Program-made: the position numbers and the translations under genes | NCBI GenBank assembly: GCA_944389565.1 | Contig: CALXMV010000007.1 | Span: forward strand, 16,965 to 80,964 | From: an uncultured Kiritimatiellota bacterium | GTDB taxonomy: Bacteria; Verrucomicrobiota; Kiritimatiellia; RFP12; DVOR01 | Length of the DNA stretch: 64,000 bases | Direction: 5' to 3' | The notes under the pieces: model-generated | What the model saw: the letters and a program-made list of their open reading frames with translations, nothing else | Databases searched by the model: none | Told to the model about the DNA's origin: nothing | Shown: piece by piece, positions 8,798 to 16,712 of the stretch | Layout: every line of letters starts with the position of its first letter | Position numbering within the stretch: the stretch's first letter is position 1

Positions 8798-9092
8798 GCA
8801 AATCGTTGGGGCGCGTGTGGCGACTCTTCGCAAAAAGCGTGTTCGTCTTTCCGCTGTTCTCTCGCGATTGGTGTCTCACAGAAGAACTGGCGGAAATCGA
8901 CGGCCTTCTCTCGACTCGTGTCAAGAATGGGACAATCCACCACCTAATTATAAAAGCGAAACAGGCCTTTTCGATATCTGCCAAGACACCCTGTTTCCCA
9001 CCCTTTTATCGAGACATCCGTGCCCCCACCCCCGCACATTCATTTTTCGATTTGGCGGTTATCGGGAAGACAAAACAATCCGCGCGAACATC

Positions 9093-9121
9093 CTCACAAA
9101 ATCCCTCGCTTTTGCTATACT
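9093..9121 (+). promoter_or_regulatory. promoter upstream of the gtr operon leader
   Basis: CTCACA (9093-9098) and TATACT (9116-9121) are separated by 17 bases, and TTTTGC before the -10 gives the TGn extension seen elsewhere here. Transcription would start near 9128. No other protein gene lies between it and the GtrA-like gene. The preceding stretch from 8800 to 9090 holds no gene that I can support. Confidence 0.5.
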
Positions 9122-9131
9122 CAGTGGCACG

Positions 9132-9156
9132 CGACGGGATTGAGCCGTCGTTTTTT
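9132..9156 (+). terminator. intrinsic terminator or attenuator in the gtr leader
   Basis: CGACGG and CCGTCG form a perfect 6-bp stem around a 7-base loop and are followed directly by six T residues. It begins only about five bases after the predicted transcription start, so it would cut off almost all transcripts from that promoter unless read-through is controlled. Confidence 0.6.
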
Positions 9157-9177
9157 GCGCTTCGCGCGAACAAGTTG

Positions 9178-9291
9178 CTTACTTGAAACCTGCGAATTTC
9201 TTTGGACAGGCAACGTGTTTGAGCGGGTGTGCCGTGTTTGGCACACCTTCTTTCACGTGCTTGTCCAGGGCCTCGCAGGGCCTCAAGTAAG
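9178..9291 (+). ncRNA. nested long-hairpin RNA element before the gtr operon
   Basis: Three stems nest inside one another. The outer stem is 9178-9186 with 9283-9291 (9 bp), continuing as 9189-9194 with 9274-9279 (6 bp). The middle stem is 9204-9217 with 9254-9266 (13 bp including one G-U, with one bulged A). The inner stem is 9226-9233 with 9240-9247 (8 bp perfect, 6-base loop). Internal loops are small. It may be a cis-regulatory leader of the downstream genes or a free RNA. No SRP-RNA or known riboswitch motif was recognised. Expression and strand are unproven. Confidence 0.45.
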
Positions 9292-9315
9292 AACGTGACG
9301 GAAGGTGTGTTTTTT

Positions 9316-9786
9316 ATGTCGATAGGCGAGCGTTTCGCCCCCTCGGTGCTTTTGCGGATGGCAGTGCGGTTGGTACGATCGCACATGGGGCTTTATGTTT
9401 TTTTCGGAGCATGCACGACGGTGCTGAACTTCGTGCTCTTTCTCTTTTGTTTCCATGTCTTCGGGTGGCCGGGGTGGCTATCGAACACGGTGGCTTGGTG
9501 GCCATCTGTCGTTTTCGCATGGTGGACGAATCGCCTATGGGTCTTCGATGCACCCAAACGGCTTTCGCCATGGGGATTGACACGAGAGTTGGCGGCATTC
9601 ACGGGATCGCGCCTTTTCACAGGCATAGCGGACGTCTTTCTGATTTGGATTACGGTGGACGTGGCGCGATGGAACGAGGTGGCGATGAAGATTGTGGTCG
9701 GCGTCCTCGTTGTCATACTGAATTACGCAATCAGCCGTTGGTGGGTCTTCAAGGCCGGACGGCAGGAACGCAGGAATGAAAAGTGA
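9316..9786 (+). CDS. GtrA-like membrane flippase
   Basis: This 156-residue integral membrane protein of the GtrA family has four hydrophobic segments (about residues 24-45, 52-68, 90-112 and 120-140) and the family features NFVLF near the first helix and NY-x-ISRWWVF at the end. GtrA proteins flip polyprenyl-phosphate-linked sugar across the membrane. The ATG at 9316 follows GGAAGG. The GtrB-like transferase starts ten bases after its stop, the usual gene pair. Base composition is visibly richer in A+T than the rest of the window. Confidence 0.85.
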   Translation: MSIGERFAPSVLLRMAVRLVRSHMGLYVFFGACTTVLNFVLFLFCFHVFGWPGWLSNTVAWWPSVVFAWWTNRLWVFDAPKRLSPWGLTRELAAFTGSRLFTGIADVFLIWITVDVARWNEVAMKIVVGVLVVILNYAISRWWVFKAGRQERRNEK

Positions 9787-9795
9787 GGTTACGGA

Positions 9796-10710
9796 ATGAG
9801 GCTTTCATTAGTAGTGCCGTGTTACAACGAGGCGCTGTGCGTGCGGCGGTTTTGGGAGGCGGTGCGAGCGTTGGCGTTGCCGTGTGAGACGGAGTTCGTC
9901 TTTGTGGACGACGGCTCGCGGGATGGAACATTGGCAGCATTGCGGACGTTGGCGCGAGAAGACGCAACCGTGCGATACATCTCCTTCTCGCGGAACTTCG
10001 GCAAAGAAGCCGCCCTCCTGGCCGGCCTGCGGAAGGCGACGGGTGAACGCGTGGTGACGCTCGACGTGGATCTGCAACACCCAGTGGCACTCCTGCCCGA
10101 GATGCTGGCGACACTGGACGGTGGCGCGTACGATTGCGTTGCGGCCCGACGCACCGACCGTGCCGGCGAGCCATGGTTACGCAGCCAATGCGCAAAGGCC
10201 TTCTATGAGATTCTGAACCGACTCTCTGAAGTCCAGGTGCGCGGCGGTGAGACCGACTACCGGATGATGACGCGACAAGTCGTCGATGCCGTGCTAGCCC
10301 TGCCGGAAGTCAATCGCTTCACCAAAGGGATCTACGCGTGGGTGGGTTTTCGCACGAAATGGCTGGAGTTTGGGAACGTGGAACGCGCCGCGGGCGAGAC
10401 AAAATGGTCGTTCTGGGGGCTTGTCCGTTATAGCCTGCAAGGTATCACGGCCTTCTCCGTGGCACCGCTTCAGCTCGCCTCCGTGGCTGGCATCCTCTCT
10501 TGCGTGGCGGCCTTGCTCTATCTGACCTATGTGATCTTTGTGACGCTTATCATGGGCAATCCCGTCTCCGGTTACCCCACGCAGGTCTGCCTGACGCTCT
10601 TCTTTGGCGGCTTGCAACTCTTCTCCATCGGAATTCTCGGCAACTATCTCGCCAAAACCTACCTTGAGACCAAACATCGACCGCTTTACCTCATCCAGGA
10701 GGAACATTGA
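9796..10710 (+). CDS. GtrB/DPM1-like polyprenyl-phosphate glycosyltransferase (GT2)
   Basis: This 304-residue family 2 glycosyltransferase begins MRLSLVVPCYNE, has VDDGSRDGT as the nucleotide-binding acidic region, and LDVDLQHP as the DxD-type site near residue 93. Two transmembrane helices follow at about 225-255 and 267-290, as in GtrB and the DPM1-like branch. It would load a sugar onto undecaprenyl phosphate on the inner face of the membrane for the GtrA-like flippase. It sits between gtrA and the large membrane protein, one base overlapping the latter. Confidence 0.9.
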   Translation: MRLSLVVPCYNEALCVRRFWEAVRALALPCETEFVFVDDGSRDGTLAALRTLAREDATVRYISFSRNFGKEAALLAGLRKATGERVVTLDVDLQHPVALLPEMLATLDGGAYDCVAARRTDRAGEPWLRSQCAKAFYEILNRLSEVQVRGGETDYRMMTRQVVDAVLALPEVNRFTKGIYAWVGFRTKWLEFGNVERAAGETKWSFWGLVRYSLQGITAFSVAPLQLASVAGILSCVAALLYLTYVIFVTLIMGNPVSGYPTQVCLTLFFGGLQLFSIGILGNYLAKTYLETKHRPLYLIQEEH

Positions 10711-12398
10711 TGAAACCTTTTCCGGTTCAAGGCAAAACACAGAAGAGCACAATGCCAATAACATCGAGGAATATTGCCCTTTCATGGGCACTCTTGGTGA
10801 TAATGGCGGGCTGTTTATTCTTGATCAACCGTTATTGCCTGCCTAAATTTGACGAATTGGCCTATGCGTTCGCGGGAATGTCTACGCCAATGGAGGGGGA
10901 GTGCCCGCGAATTGCCTCGTTCTCGGACGTCGTGCAGGTGCAGATCGGGGACTATCTGGCGAAAGGCAATGGGCGTGTCTTTGTGCATGGGTTGGTCTCA
11001 ATCTTTGCAGGGTTTCGCCTTTACGCACTCTTCGATTTCTTGAATACGGGAATGTGGTTTTTATTCGTTTGGGGGATTCTAAAAGCCAGTAAAGTGCATA
11101 TCCAGAATGTCAAAACGTTCCTTTTCTTTGCCTCAGTAATTTGGCTTTTATTATGGCGCCAAGGGTTTTGCTGTGCAAATGCAGCCTTTGCGATTAATTA
11201 CCTTTGGGCGGGGACCGCCACAGTGTGGGTGATTGTCCTTTGGAACAATCTAACCCGTTGGTGGATGATTCCGCTCCTGTTTTTCTTTGGGTGGAGTCAG
11301 GAATCATTCGCATTACCGCTATTGGCGGGGTTCGCTGGTGGTGCTTTGTTTCGAGGGGTCTTTGAACGGCGATGGCCATGGACGACCAAGCAAACGATCG
11401 CGTGGATAGTGGCGATGTGCGGTTTGGCGTTTTTGTGCTTGGGCCCGAGTGCGCGTGGCGCTGCTGGAGGATTATTATCGCAGGGTTTAAGGGAGATTAT
11501 TGAGTCGATTATTAAAGCACATCTCGATTTATGCTTGGCAGGATGGCCACTCATCTTCGTCGCTCTATTACTGTGGGTAATTGGGTACAATAGAAGAAAT
11601 ATCATGGCGCTCTTTAATCGAGCACTGGAACTGTGGTGCTTCCTATTTGCAGCATATGGACTTTTTCTGCTCACGTGCGCTCGGGCTGGAGCGCGTACAC
11701 AATTCGTCGTCTATGTAGCTATCACGGTCATTGTATTGTTGGAACGCGCCAGTTTTGGGCGAGGAAATCGATGGCCACGGAGGATTCTCATCCTTTGCGC
11801 GATGACGGGGGTGTTAATTTCGATGGCTATGCAAATCGTTGTGGGACGGGATGCCATACAAATGCGTGCGTGCTATATCGATAATCCTCAAGGGATCACA
11901 ATGCTTCCAGCGCGTAACTTGGGGCCTTGGTCAAACTCCGTCACAACAGGGAAAATCATCAATGCCAATGATCAGATGTATTTGCGCCGAGAACTAGGAA
12001 TGGCAACCAACCCGACTGTTCTGCCACCGAGACTTTACGTAGAACTCTATTGCACTCCAAGGCAGTTCTTCAAACATGCGCAAGAAATCGAGCGAGGCTG
12101 TGGCCTCTATGTGCTGAAAGACCTCCCACGTGCTGTTGTCATGCGCGGTCATGGCGCATTATCCACATTTCAAAAAGAGGTCTTGGCAGATTACTTCCGC
12201 GGTTTGGCTTACCCGCTTGGCATAAAAGGGTGGCTCAAAGTTCGCTGGGACAACGCCCACTTTCATGAGGACGATACATTATGGACTTCTGACTTCCCAT
12301 TCTATTTCACTGCCAAAGATGGAGCCGACTATACTTTATTCGCGATTCACGATCTTGCTCACGGAATCGTCGAAGAAAAACTTGCCGCCCTACCCTGA
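10710..12398 (+). CDS. large polytopic membrane protein, GtrC/DUF6056-like
   Basis: This 562-residue protein has about ten hydrophobic segments from residue 20 to 385 and a soluble C-terminal domain of about 170 residues. An acidic site after the first helix (KFDELAYAF) and GNGRVFVH in the first loop recall GT-C type transferases and the DUF6056 group. It probably moves the flipped sugar to an exported acceptor. The ATG at 10710 is chosen because AGGAGG lies seven bases upstream; its TGATG overlaps the GtrB-like stop. It is the most A+T-rich gene in the window, suggesting transfer. Confidence 0.6.
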   Translation: MKPFPVQGKTQKSTMPITSRNIALSWALLVIMAGCLFLINRYCLPKFDELAYAFAGMSTPMEGECPRIASFSDVVQVQIGDYLAKGNGRVFVHGLVSIFAGFRLYALFDFLNTGMWFLFVWGILKASKVHIQNVKTFLFFASVIWLLLWRQGFCCANAAFAINYLWAGTATVWVIVLWNNLTRWWMIPLLFFFGWSQESFALPLLAGFAGGALFRGVFERRWPWTTKQTIAWIVAMCGLAFLCLGPSARGAAGGLLSQGLREIIESIIKAHLDLCLAGWPLIFVALLLWVIGYNRRNIMALFNRALELWCFLFAAYGLFLLTCARAGARTQFVVYVAITVIVLLERASFGRGNRWPRRILILCAMTGVLISMAMQIVVGRDAIQMRACYIDNPQGITMLPARNLGPWSNSVTTGKIINANDQMYLRRELGMATNPTVLPPRLYVELYCTPRQFFKHAQEIERGCGLYVLKDLPRAVVMRGHGALSTFQKEVLADYFRGLAYPLGIKGWLKVRWDNAHFHEDDTLWTSDFPFYFTAKDGADYTLFAIHDLAHGIVEEKLAALP

Positions 12399-12494
12399 CG
12401 ACACTCGATAGTGTTTCGATGTTTTACGCAAAATCCGTAAAATAAGCATAAGTAGGAGGATTTCGGAGAAAAAAACACGGCGAACATCTGCTTA

Positions 12495-12546
12495 GGTCGG
12501 GACATCCCCGATTCTTTTGGTCGGGGAGTCTGTAGGTAAGCCGACC
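12495..12546 (+). other. possible structured RNA element
   Basis: GGTCGG (12495-12500) pairs with CCGACC (12541-12546) around an inner hairpin CCCCGA/TCGGGG (12506-12511 with 12521-12526, 9-base loop). It lies in the 264-base gap between the GtrC-like gene and the next operon. An AGGAGG at 12454 has no start codon behind it. The role is unknown. Confidence 0.3.
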
Positions 12547-12646
12547 AGCGGCCGTCCTTTTACCGAGGATGTGTCGCACGGTCGCCTCCGCCTCCCCAAT
12601 GAGCGCGAATTGCTATTTCATGTGCTCTTTGGCGAAAGGTTTTTGG

Positions 12647-12652
12647 TAGAAT
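12647..12652 (+). promoter_or_regulatory. extended -10 close to a start codon
   Basis: TTTTTGG precedes TAGAAT, ten bases before the ATG at 12663. Transcription would begin about three bases before the ATG, and no ribosome-binding site is present, so this gene looks nearly leaderless. Confidence 0.5.
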
Positions 12653-12662
12653 ACATCGCGTT

Positions 12663-13664
12663 ATGCTGACACAGGCGAAGTTGGATCAAGCGGTGCTGGA
12701 ATTGCGTGGGTTGCGATGGCGGCCGCCACGGCGCACGGTGTTTGACCTCACGGGCGGCGGTTTCGCCGGGCTGTTCGGGGCCTTGTCGTTTCTCGTGGAT
12801 TCGCGGGAGGCGCATGGGTTGGGCGATTTGGTGCTTTCGGCGCTGTTGCGCGGGGTGCGGGGAGAGATCGAGCCCCCGCCGCGCGTGGTGACGGACGTGA
12901 CGTGGGTGGACGGCGTGCTGCGCGTCGAGACGCGGCAGACGCGGCTGTGGGTGGCGTTCGGCAAGGCGCCGGATGGCGTGACGCCGGAGGCGGCGCCGGG
13001 GAAGCGGTGGAACGCCGCCGTGCTGCTGGGCGGGGAGGGCGCCGCGCCGGAGCCCTACGGGGCGCTTTCGCACGGCGCGTTTCTGGAGGCGTTGCGGCGC
13101 TTCATGCCGGCTTACCTAGCGGGGGCCGAGGCCCATTGGTGGGCGGTGCTCGCGGATTGGATGACGGCGTTGGAGCGCGCCACGGGAGGTTCGACCATGA
13201 AGGATTTGACGGAAGCGTTGCGGTTTTACGACCGGAACAAGGAGAAGATCGAGTCGCTGTTGGCTTTCCGCCGGGAATTGGCGGAGGAGTCCGAGAGTTT
13301 CGCGAAGCGGCTGGAGGGCAAACTGCGCGCGGCCGGGTTGGGCGACGGGTTGTCCTGCGAGCCGGGCGGGCGGCTGTGCGTGTCGCGGACGCTTCGCCTG
13401 CAGGGCACCCCTTACGAGGTAGCCTGGGTGGCCGAGGTGCGTCTGGAGGATCTGACGATCCGCGCGGCGCCCGTCGTCCGGCGCGACCTGAAAAGCCGCC
13501 GTAGGCCGAGCGCGGAGGAGGCCGAGCGGCTCCTCGCGGAAAGCGGGTTGGCCGCGCTCGTCGGTGAACGGCGCATCAATCCGGAGAACCCGGAGGCGAT
13601 GGCCTATCAGACGCTGAAGGCGATGACCCAAGCGGCCGAGGACGCCTTCGCGAAACTGGTCTGA
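12663..13664 (+). CDS. uncharacterised protein, possible degenerate PD-(D/E)XK fold
   Basis: I do not recognise this 333-residue soluble protein with certainty. The segment FLVDSREAHGLGDLVL (about residues 43-58) resembles the start of the PD-(D/E)XK-like family in which a WLLDP-x-HGLG motif precedes the nuclease core. However, the expected Glu-x-Lys strand is replaced by a stretch rich in Val and Arg with no clear catalytic triad. The C-terminal half is helical and charged. It has no signal peptide. It heads the run containing the CDF transporter and starts from a near-leaderless promoter. Confidence 0.45.
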   Translation: MLTQAKLDQAVLELRGLRWRPPRRTVFDLTGGGFAGLFGALSFLVDSREAHGLGDLVLSALLRGVRGEIEPPPRVVTDVTWVDGVLRVETRQTRLWVAFGKAPDGVTPEAAPGKRWNAAVLLGGEGAAPEPYGALSHGAFLEALRRFMPAYLAGAEAHWWAVLADWMTALERATGGSTMKDLTEALRFYDRNKEKIESLLAFRRELAEESESFAKRLEGKLRAAGLGDGLSCEPGGRLCVSRTLRLQGTPYEVAWVAEVRLEDLTIRAAPVVRRDLKSRRRPSAEEAERLLAESGLAALVGERRINPENPEAMAYQTLKAMTQAAEDAFAKLV

Positions 13665-13668
13665 CGCG

Positions 13669-14589
13669 ATGGACGCCACCGAATCGGCGGAGACGCGCGA
13701 GGCGCGGGCCAACCGTGTGACGTGGCTCTCGGTATGGGTGAACAGCATCCTCACGGCGGGGAAGCTGTTCGCCGGTATCTTCGGGCACTCGTCGGCGATG
13801 GTGGCCGACGCGGTGCATTCAGCGAGCGACTTCGCGACCGATTTCGCGGTGTTGCTGGGAATGCGCCTGGCGGGGAAGCCGCAGGATTGCGACCATCCCT
13901 ACGGTCATGGGAAGTATGAGACGATCGCCGCCGCCGTGGTGGGCATCGCCCTCTGCGCGGTGGGGTTGGCCATCGCCCTGCACGCCGGCCATGCGCTCCT
14001 GGCGGCCACGCGCGGCGTCTTGCCCAAGCGTCCGGAACTGATCGCGCTTTGGGCGGGGGCGATCTCCATCGTGGTGAAGGAATGGCTTTACCAAGTGACG
14101 GTGCGGGTGGCGCGGCAGACGGCGAACGACGCGTTGCGGGCCAATGCCTGGCACCACCGCAGCGACGCGCTTTCCTCCATCGCCACCACCATCGGCGCGG
14201 GCGCGGGGGCGCTCTTCGGCGGGCGATGGGCGTTGCTGGATCCCTTGGCGGCGGCGGCCGTGGGCGTGACGCTCGTGAAGATCGCGTGGGACATCGTGCG
14301 CGACGCGATCGACAAGTTGGCCGAGCAGGGGATGACCGACGCCGAGAACGCCGCCATCCTGCGATTGGCGCACGCGGTGCCGGGGCTCAGCGAGCCGCAC
14401 CACCTGCGGAGCCGCCGCGTGGGCAGCGTGGCGGTCATCGAGCTGCATTTCCGCGTGGATCCCGAGATGACGGTGCGCGAGGGCCATGCCATCGCCTGCC
14501 GCGTGGAGCAGGCCCTGCGTGGCCGTTTCGGGGCGGATGCCATCATCACCATCCATGTCGAACCTTGGAAGGAAAGGACTGAACCATGA
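13669..14589 (+). CDS. cation diffusion facilitator transporter
   Basis: This 306-residue CDF-family efflux protein probably exports divalent Zn, Fe or Mn in exchange for protons. The transport site is His50-x3-Asp54 in VADAVHSASD (helix 2), matched by HHRSDALSS in helix 5. HPYGHGKYE after helix 2 is the family signature. A cytoplasmic domain of about 85 residues ends in the strand AIITIHVEP. His instead of Asp at the first helix-2 position differs from E. coli FieF, so metal preference cannot be read off. It overlaps the next gene by four bases. Confidence 0.9.
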   Translation: MDATESAETREARANRVTWLSVWVNSILTAGKLFAGIFGHSSAMVADAVHSASDFATDFAVLLGMRLAGKPQDCDHPYGHGKYETIAAAVVGIALCAVGLAIALHAGHALLAATRGVLPKRPELIALWAGAISIVVKEWLYQVTVRVARQTANDALRANAWHHRSDALSSIATTIGAGAGALFGGRWALLDPLAAAAVGVTLVKIAWDIVRDAIDKLAEQGMTDAENAAILRLAHAVPGLSEPHHLRSRRVGSVAVIELHFRVDPEMTVREGHAIACRVEQALRGRFGADAIITIHVEPWKERTEP

Positions 14590-16133
14590 GGACGACCCTC
14601 ACCTTGGCGTTCGTGGCGGCGTTGCTCGCGGCGGCGCCCGCGCGTGCCATCTGGCCCTTCGGCGAAAGCGAGGAGGAGAAGGCCGCCAAACTGGCCACCC
14701 ACGTGGCGGAGGTCTTGCGCGAACCCAACCGCCTCATCGCCCAGGCGCAGGACGCCTTCGACGCCGACGACACCGAGAAGGCCATCCAGCTCTTCCGGCA
14801 GGCGCAGGAGGCCATCATGGCCATCGAGGCGGGCGAGGACACCTCCGGCACGGCTTACGCTCCCTTGCGCATCAAGAAGTTCCACTGCATCTCCATGCTC
14901 GATTCCTTGGCGCTCCAACGGGCCGAGGTCAATGATGTGCGCCAGGCCGTCACCGACACCTCCGAACTCGAGAAACGGTTGGCGGAGGAACGCGCCGCGC
15001 TCGTTCGCGAGGAGCAAAAAAAAGAGGCTGAGGCCAAAAAGCTCGAACCGCCCAAGCCACCAACCTTCGCCGAACGTCTGCCCGACGCCCAACGGCGCCT
15101 GGCGGAGGCCACCGCCGCCCGCGAGTTCGCCGACCAAGCCGTCCTGGAAGCCGAAAAGAAACTCCTCGCCGCGCAGGCCACGCTCAAGGCGGCCTCCAAG
15201 GCGAACGCCGCCGCCGACGCGCAACGTTTCCTCGCCGAGAAACGCCTCGAACAGGCCGAGGCCGACGCCCCCGCGGAAGCCCCCGAAAACGCGCTCGCCG
15301 CCGAGCGCCACGCCGCCGAGGTCGCCAAGCAAGAGGCCGGGCAGGCGACCCAGGCCATGGCCGCCGCGCGACAAACCGTGACCGCCGCCGAACGCGGGCG
15401 GGAGGATGCCCGTGCCGCCGCAGAACGCGCCCGCGCCACCGAGGCGGACACCCGGCTGGAGGTGGAGATGCTGCAACGCGGCATCGCGGAGGAGAAAGCC
15501 GCCGCCGAACGCGAACGTCGCGCTGCCGAGGCCCGCCAACGCCAAATCGAGGCCGAGGAGCTCGCCAAGCGGCAAGCCGAGGCGAAAGCCGCCGCGGAGG
15601 CCCGCGCCGCGGCGGAGAAAGCCAAGGCCGCACGCGACGCGCAGGCGAAGGCCCAGGCCGAGGCCGACGCCAAGGCACGGAAGGCCGCGGCCGACGCGTG
15701 CGCCATGCTGTGGGATCTGAAACGCATCGACACCTTGGAGGGAAGGCTCGGGGAAGCGCTCGGCAAATGGCCGGAAGATCCCACGCTGATGGTGCTGTTG
15801 GCGCGGTTGCGCCTCTTGCAGAACCGCCCGGACGACGCGTTGGAATTGGTCGCGATGGTCCCGTCCGGCGGAGAGGCGGGGGTCGACGCGCAGCTGGTCG
15901 CGGCGGGGGCGTACCTCACGCGCAACCGTCCCGAGCAGGCGATGGATGTGTTGGAACGGGCCATGCGGGCCGCGCCAACCGACCCGCGGCCCTATTTCAA
16001 CGCGGCCATCACGTTCCTGCGGTTGCCGCAACTGGATCCGAAGCGCGACCTTGCCGCGCGCTATTACGTCCGGAGCGTCGAACTCGGCGGGAAGCGGTCG
16101 CTCTCCCTAGAGCGGCGGCTGGGCATGGAATGA
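14586..16133 (+). CDS. exported coiled-coil protein with C-terminal TPR-like region
   Basis: This 515-residue protein has a signal peptide (about residues 1-21, ending ARA). A helical segment of about 100 residues follows, then a long Ala/Glu/Lys/Arg-rich coiled coil (about residues 130-370). The C-terminal 130 residues have TPR character (DALELVAMV, QAMDVLERAMRAAPTDPRPYFN). The middle resembles TolA-like envelope-spanning coiled coils, but no enzymatic motif is visible. Its ATGA overlaps the CDF stop. A structural or scaffold role in the periplasm is inference. Confidence 0.7.
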   Translation: MRTTLTLAFVAALLAAAPARAIWPFGESEEEKAAKLATHVAEVLREPNRLIAQAQDAFDADDTEKAIQLFRQAQEAIMAIEAGEDTSGTAYAPLRIKKFHCISMLDSLALQRAEVNDVRQAVTDTSELEKRLAEERAALVREEQKKEAEAKKLEPPKPPTFAERLPDAQRRLAEATAAREFADQAVLEAEKKLLAAQATLKAASKANAAADAQRFLAEKRLEQAEADAPAEAPENALAAERHAAEVAKQEAGQATQAMAAARQTVTAAERGREDARAAAERARATEADTRLEVEMLQRGIAEEKAAAERERRAAEARQRQIEAEELAKRQAEAKAAAEARAAAEKAKAARDAQAKAQAEADAKARKAAADACAMLWDLKRIDTLEGRLGEALGKWPEDPTLMVLLARLRLLQNRPDDALELVAMVPSGGEAGVDAQLVAAGAYLTRNRPEQAMDVLERAMRAAPTDPRPYFNAAITFLRLPQLDPKRDLAARYYVRSVELGGKRSLSLERRLGME

Positions 16134-16148
16134 CAAGGAGGCCCGACA

Positions 16149-16712
16149 ATGCCGAACGGTGACCCCATGACCGAGAAAACCCTCGCCACCCGGCGCATTT
16201 TCGAGGGGCGAGCCCTGACCATCGACATCCTCGACATCGAGATGCCCGATGGCCGCAAAACGACACGCGAGATACTCCGCCATCGCGGCGCGGTATGCAT
16301 CCTGGGCGAGTTGCCTGACGGGCGGTTCATCTTTGTGCGACAATACCGCAAAGCCGTCGAGCGCACGCTTCTGGAGTGCGTGGCCGGATGCATGGAAGAG
16401 GGCGAGACGCCGGAGCAGGCAGCCTGCCGCGAAACGCGCGAGGAGAGCGGCCACGAAGTGCTCGCCCTCACGCCCTTGGGTCATTCCCTCCCCGCCCCAG
16501 GTTACTGCGATGAGGTGCATTGGCACTTTCATGCCCGCCTCAAGGCCGCGCCCGATGGGCAACGCCTCGACACGGACGAGAACCTCGTCCCCTACCCGCT
16601 CGCCGCCGACGCCATCGAGCGCGCCATCGACGACGGGGAGATCGATGACGGCAAAACCATCATCCTCTGGCACCTCTATCGCCGTGCCAAGGCGCAAGGC
16701 CACTTGCCATGA
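16149..16712 (+). CDS. NUDIX hydrolase, ADP-ribose pyrophosphatase type
   Basis: This 187-residue NUDIX enzyme has the Nudix box G-x5-E-x7-RE-x-REESG, read from GCMEEGETPEQAACRETREESG at about residues 78-99 (split here only to show spacing). The preceding VRQYRKAVERTLLE and the overall length match ADP-ribose/sugar-nucleotide pyrophosphatases (NudF-like), which recycle toxic nucleotide sugars. A strong AAGGAGG precedes the ATG at 16149, which decides this start over the ATG six codons later. It overlaps the methyltransferase gene by four bases. Confidence 0.88.
   Translation: MPNGDPMTEKTLATRRIFEGRALTIDILDIEMPDGRKTTREILRHRGAVCILGELPDGRFIFVRQYRKAVERTLLECVAGCMEEGETPEQAACRETREESGHEVLALTPLGHSLPAPGYCDEVHWHFHARLKAAPDGQRLDTDENLVPYPLAADAIERAIDDGEIDDGKTIILWHLYRRAKAQGHLP

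Noticed and set aside
8686..9186. Open frame crossing tRNA-Pro, with a translated stretch resembling annotated small proteins
   Set aside because: Its first part is the antisense of the tRNA, a known source of false ORFs, and the rest has no coding character.
9127..9200. Possible second tRNA or tmRNA fragment on the minus strand
   Set aside because: A T-arm-like stem is present, but no acceptor partner or valid anticodon stem could be found. The stem with six T is better explained as a terminator.
9178..9291. SRP (4.5S) RNA
   Set aside because: The length is similar, but the conserved GGAA tetraloop and adjoining internal loops are missing.
12454..12459. Perfect AGGAGG ribosome-binding site
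   Set aside because: No ATG, GTG or TTG follows at a usable distance, so no gene can be assigned.
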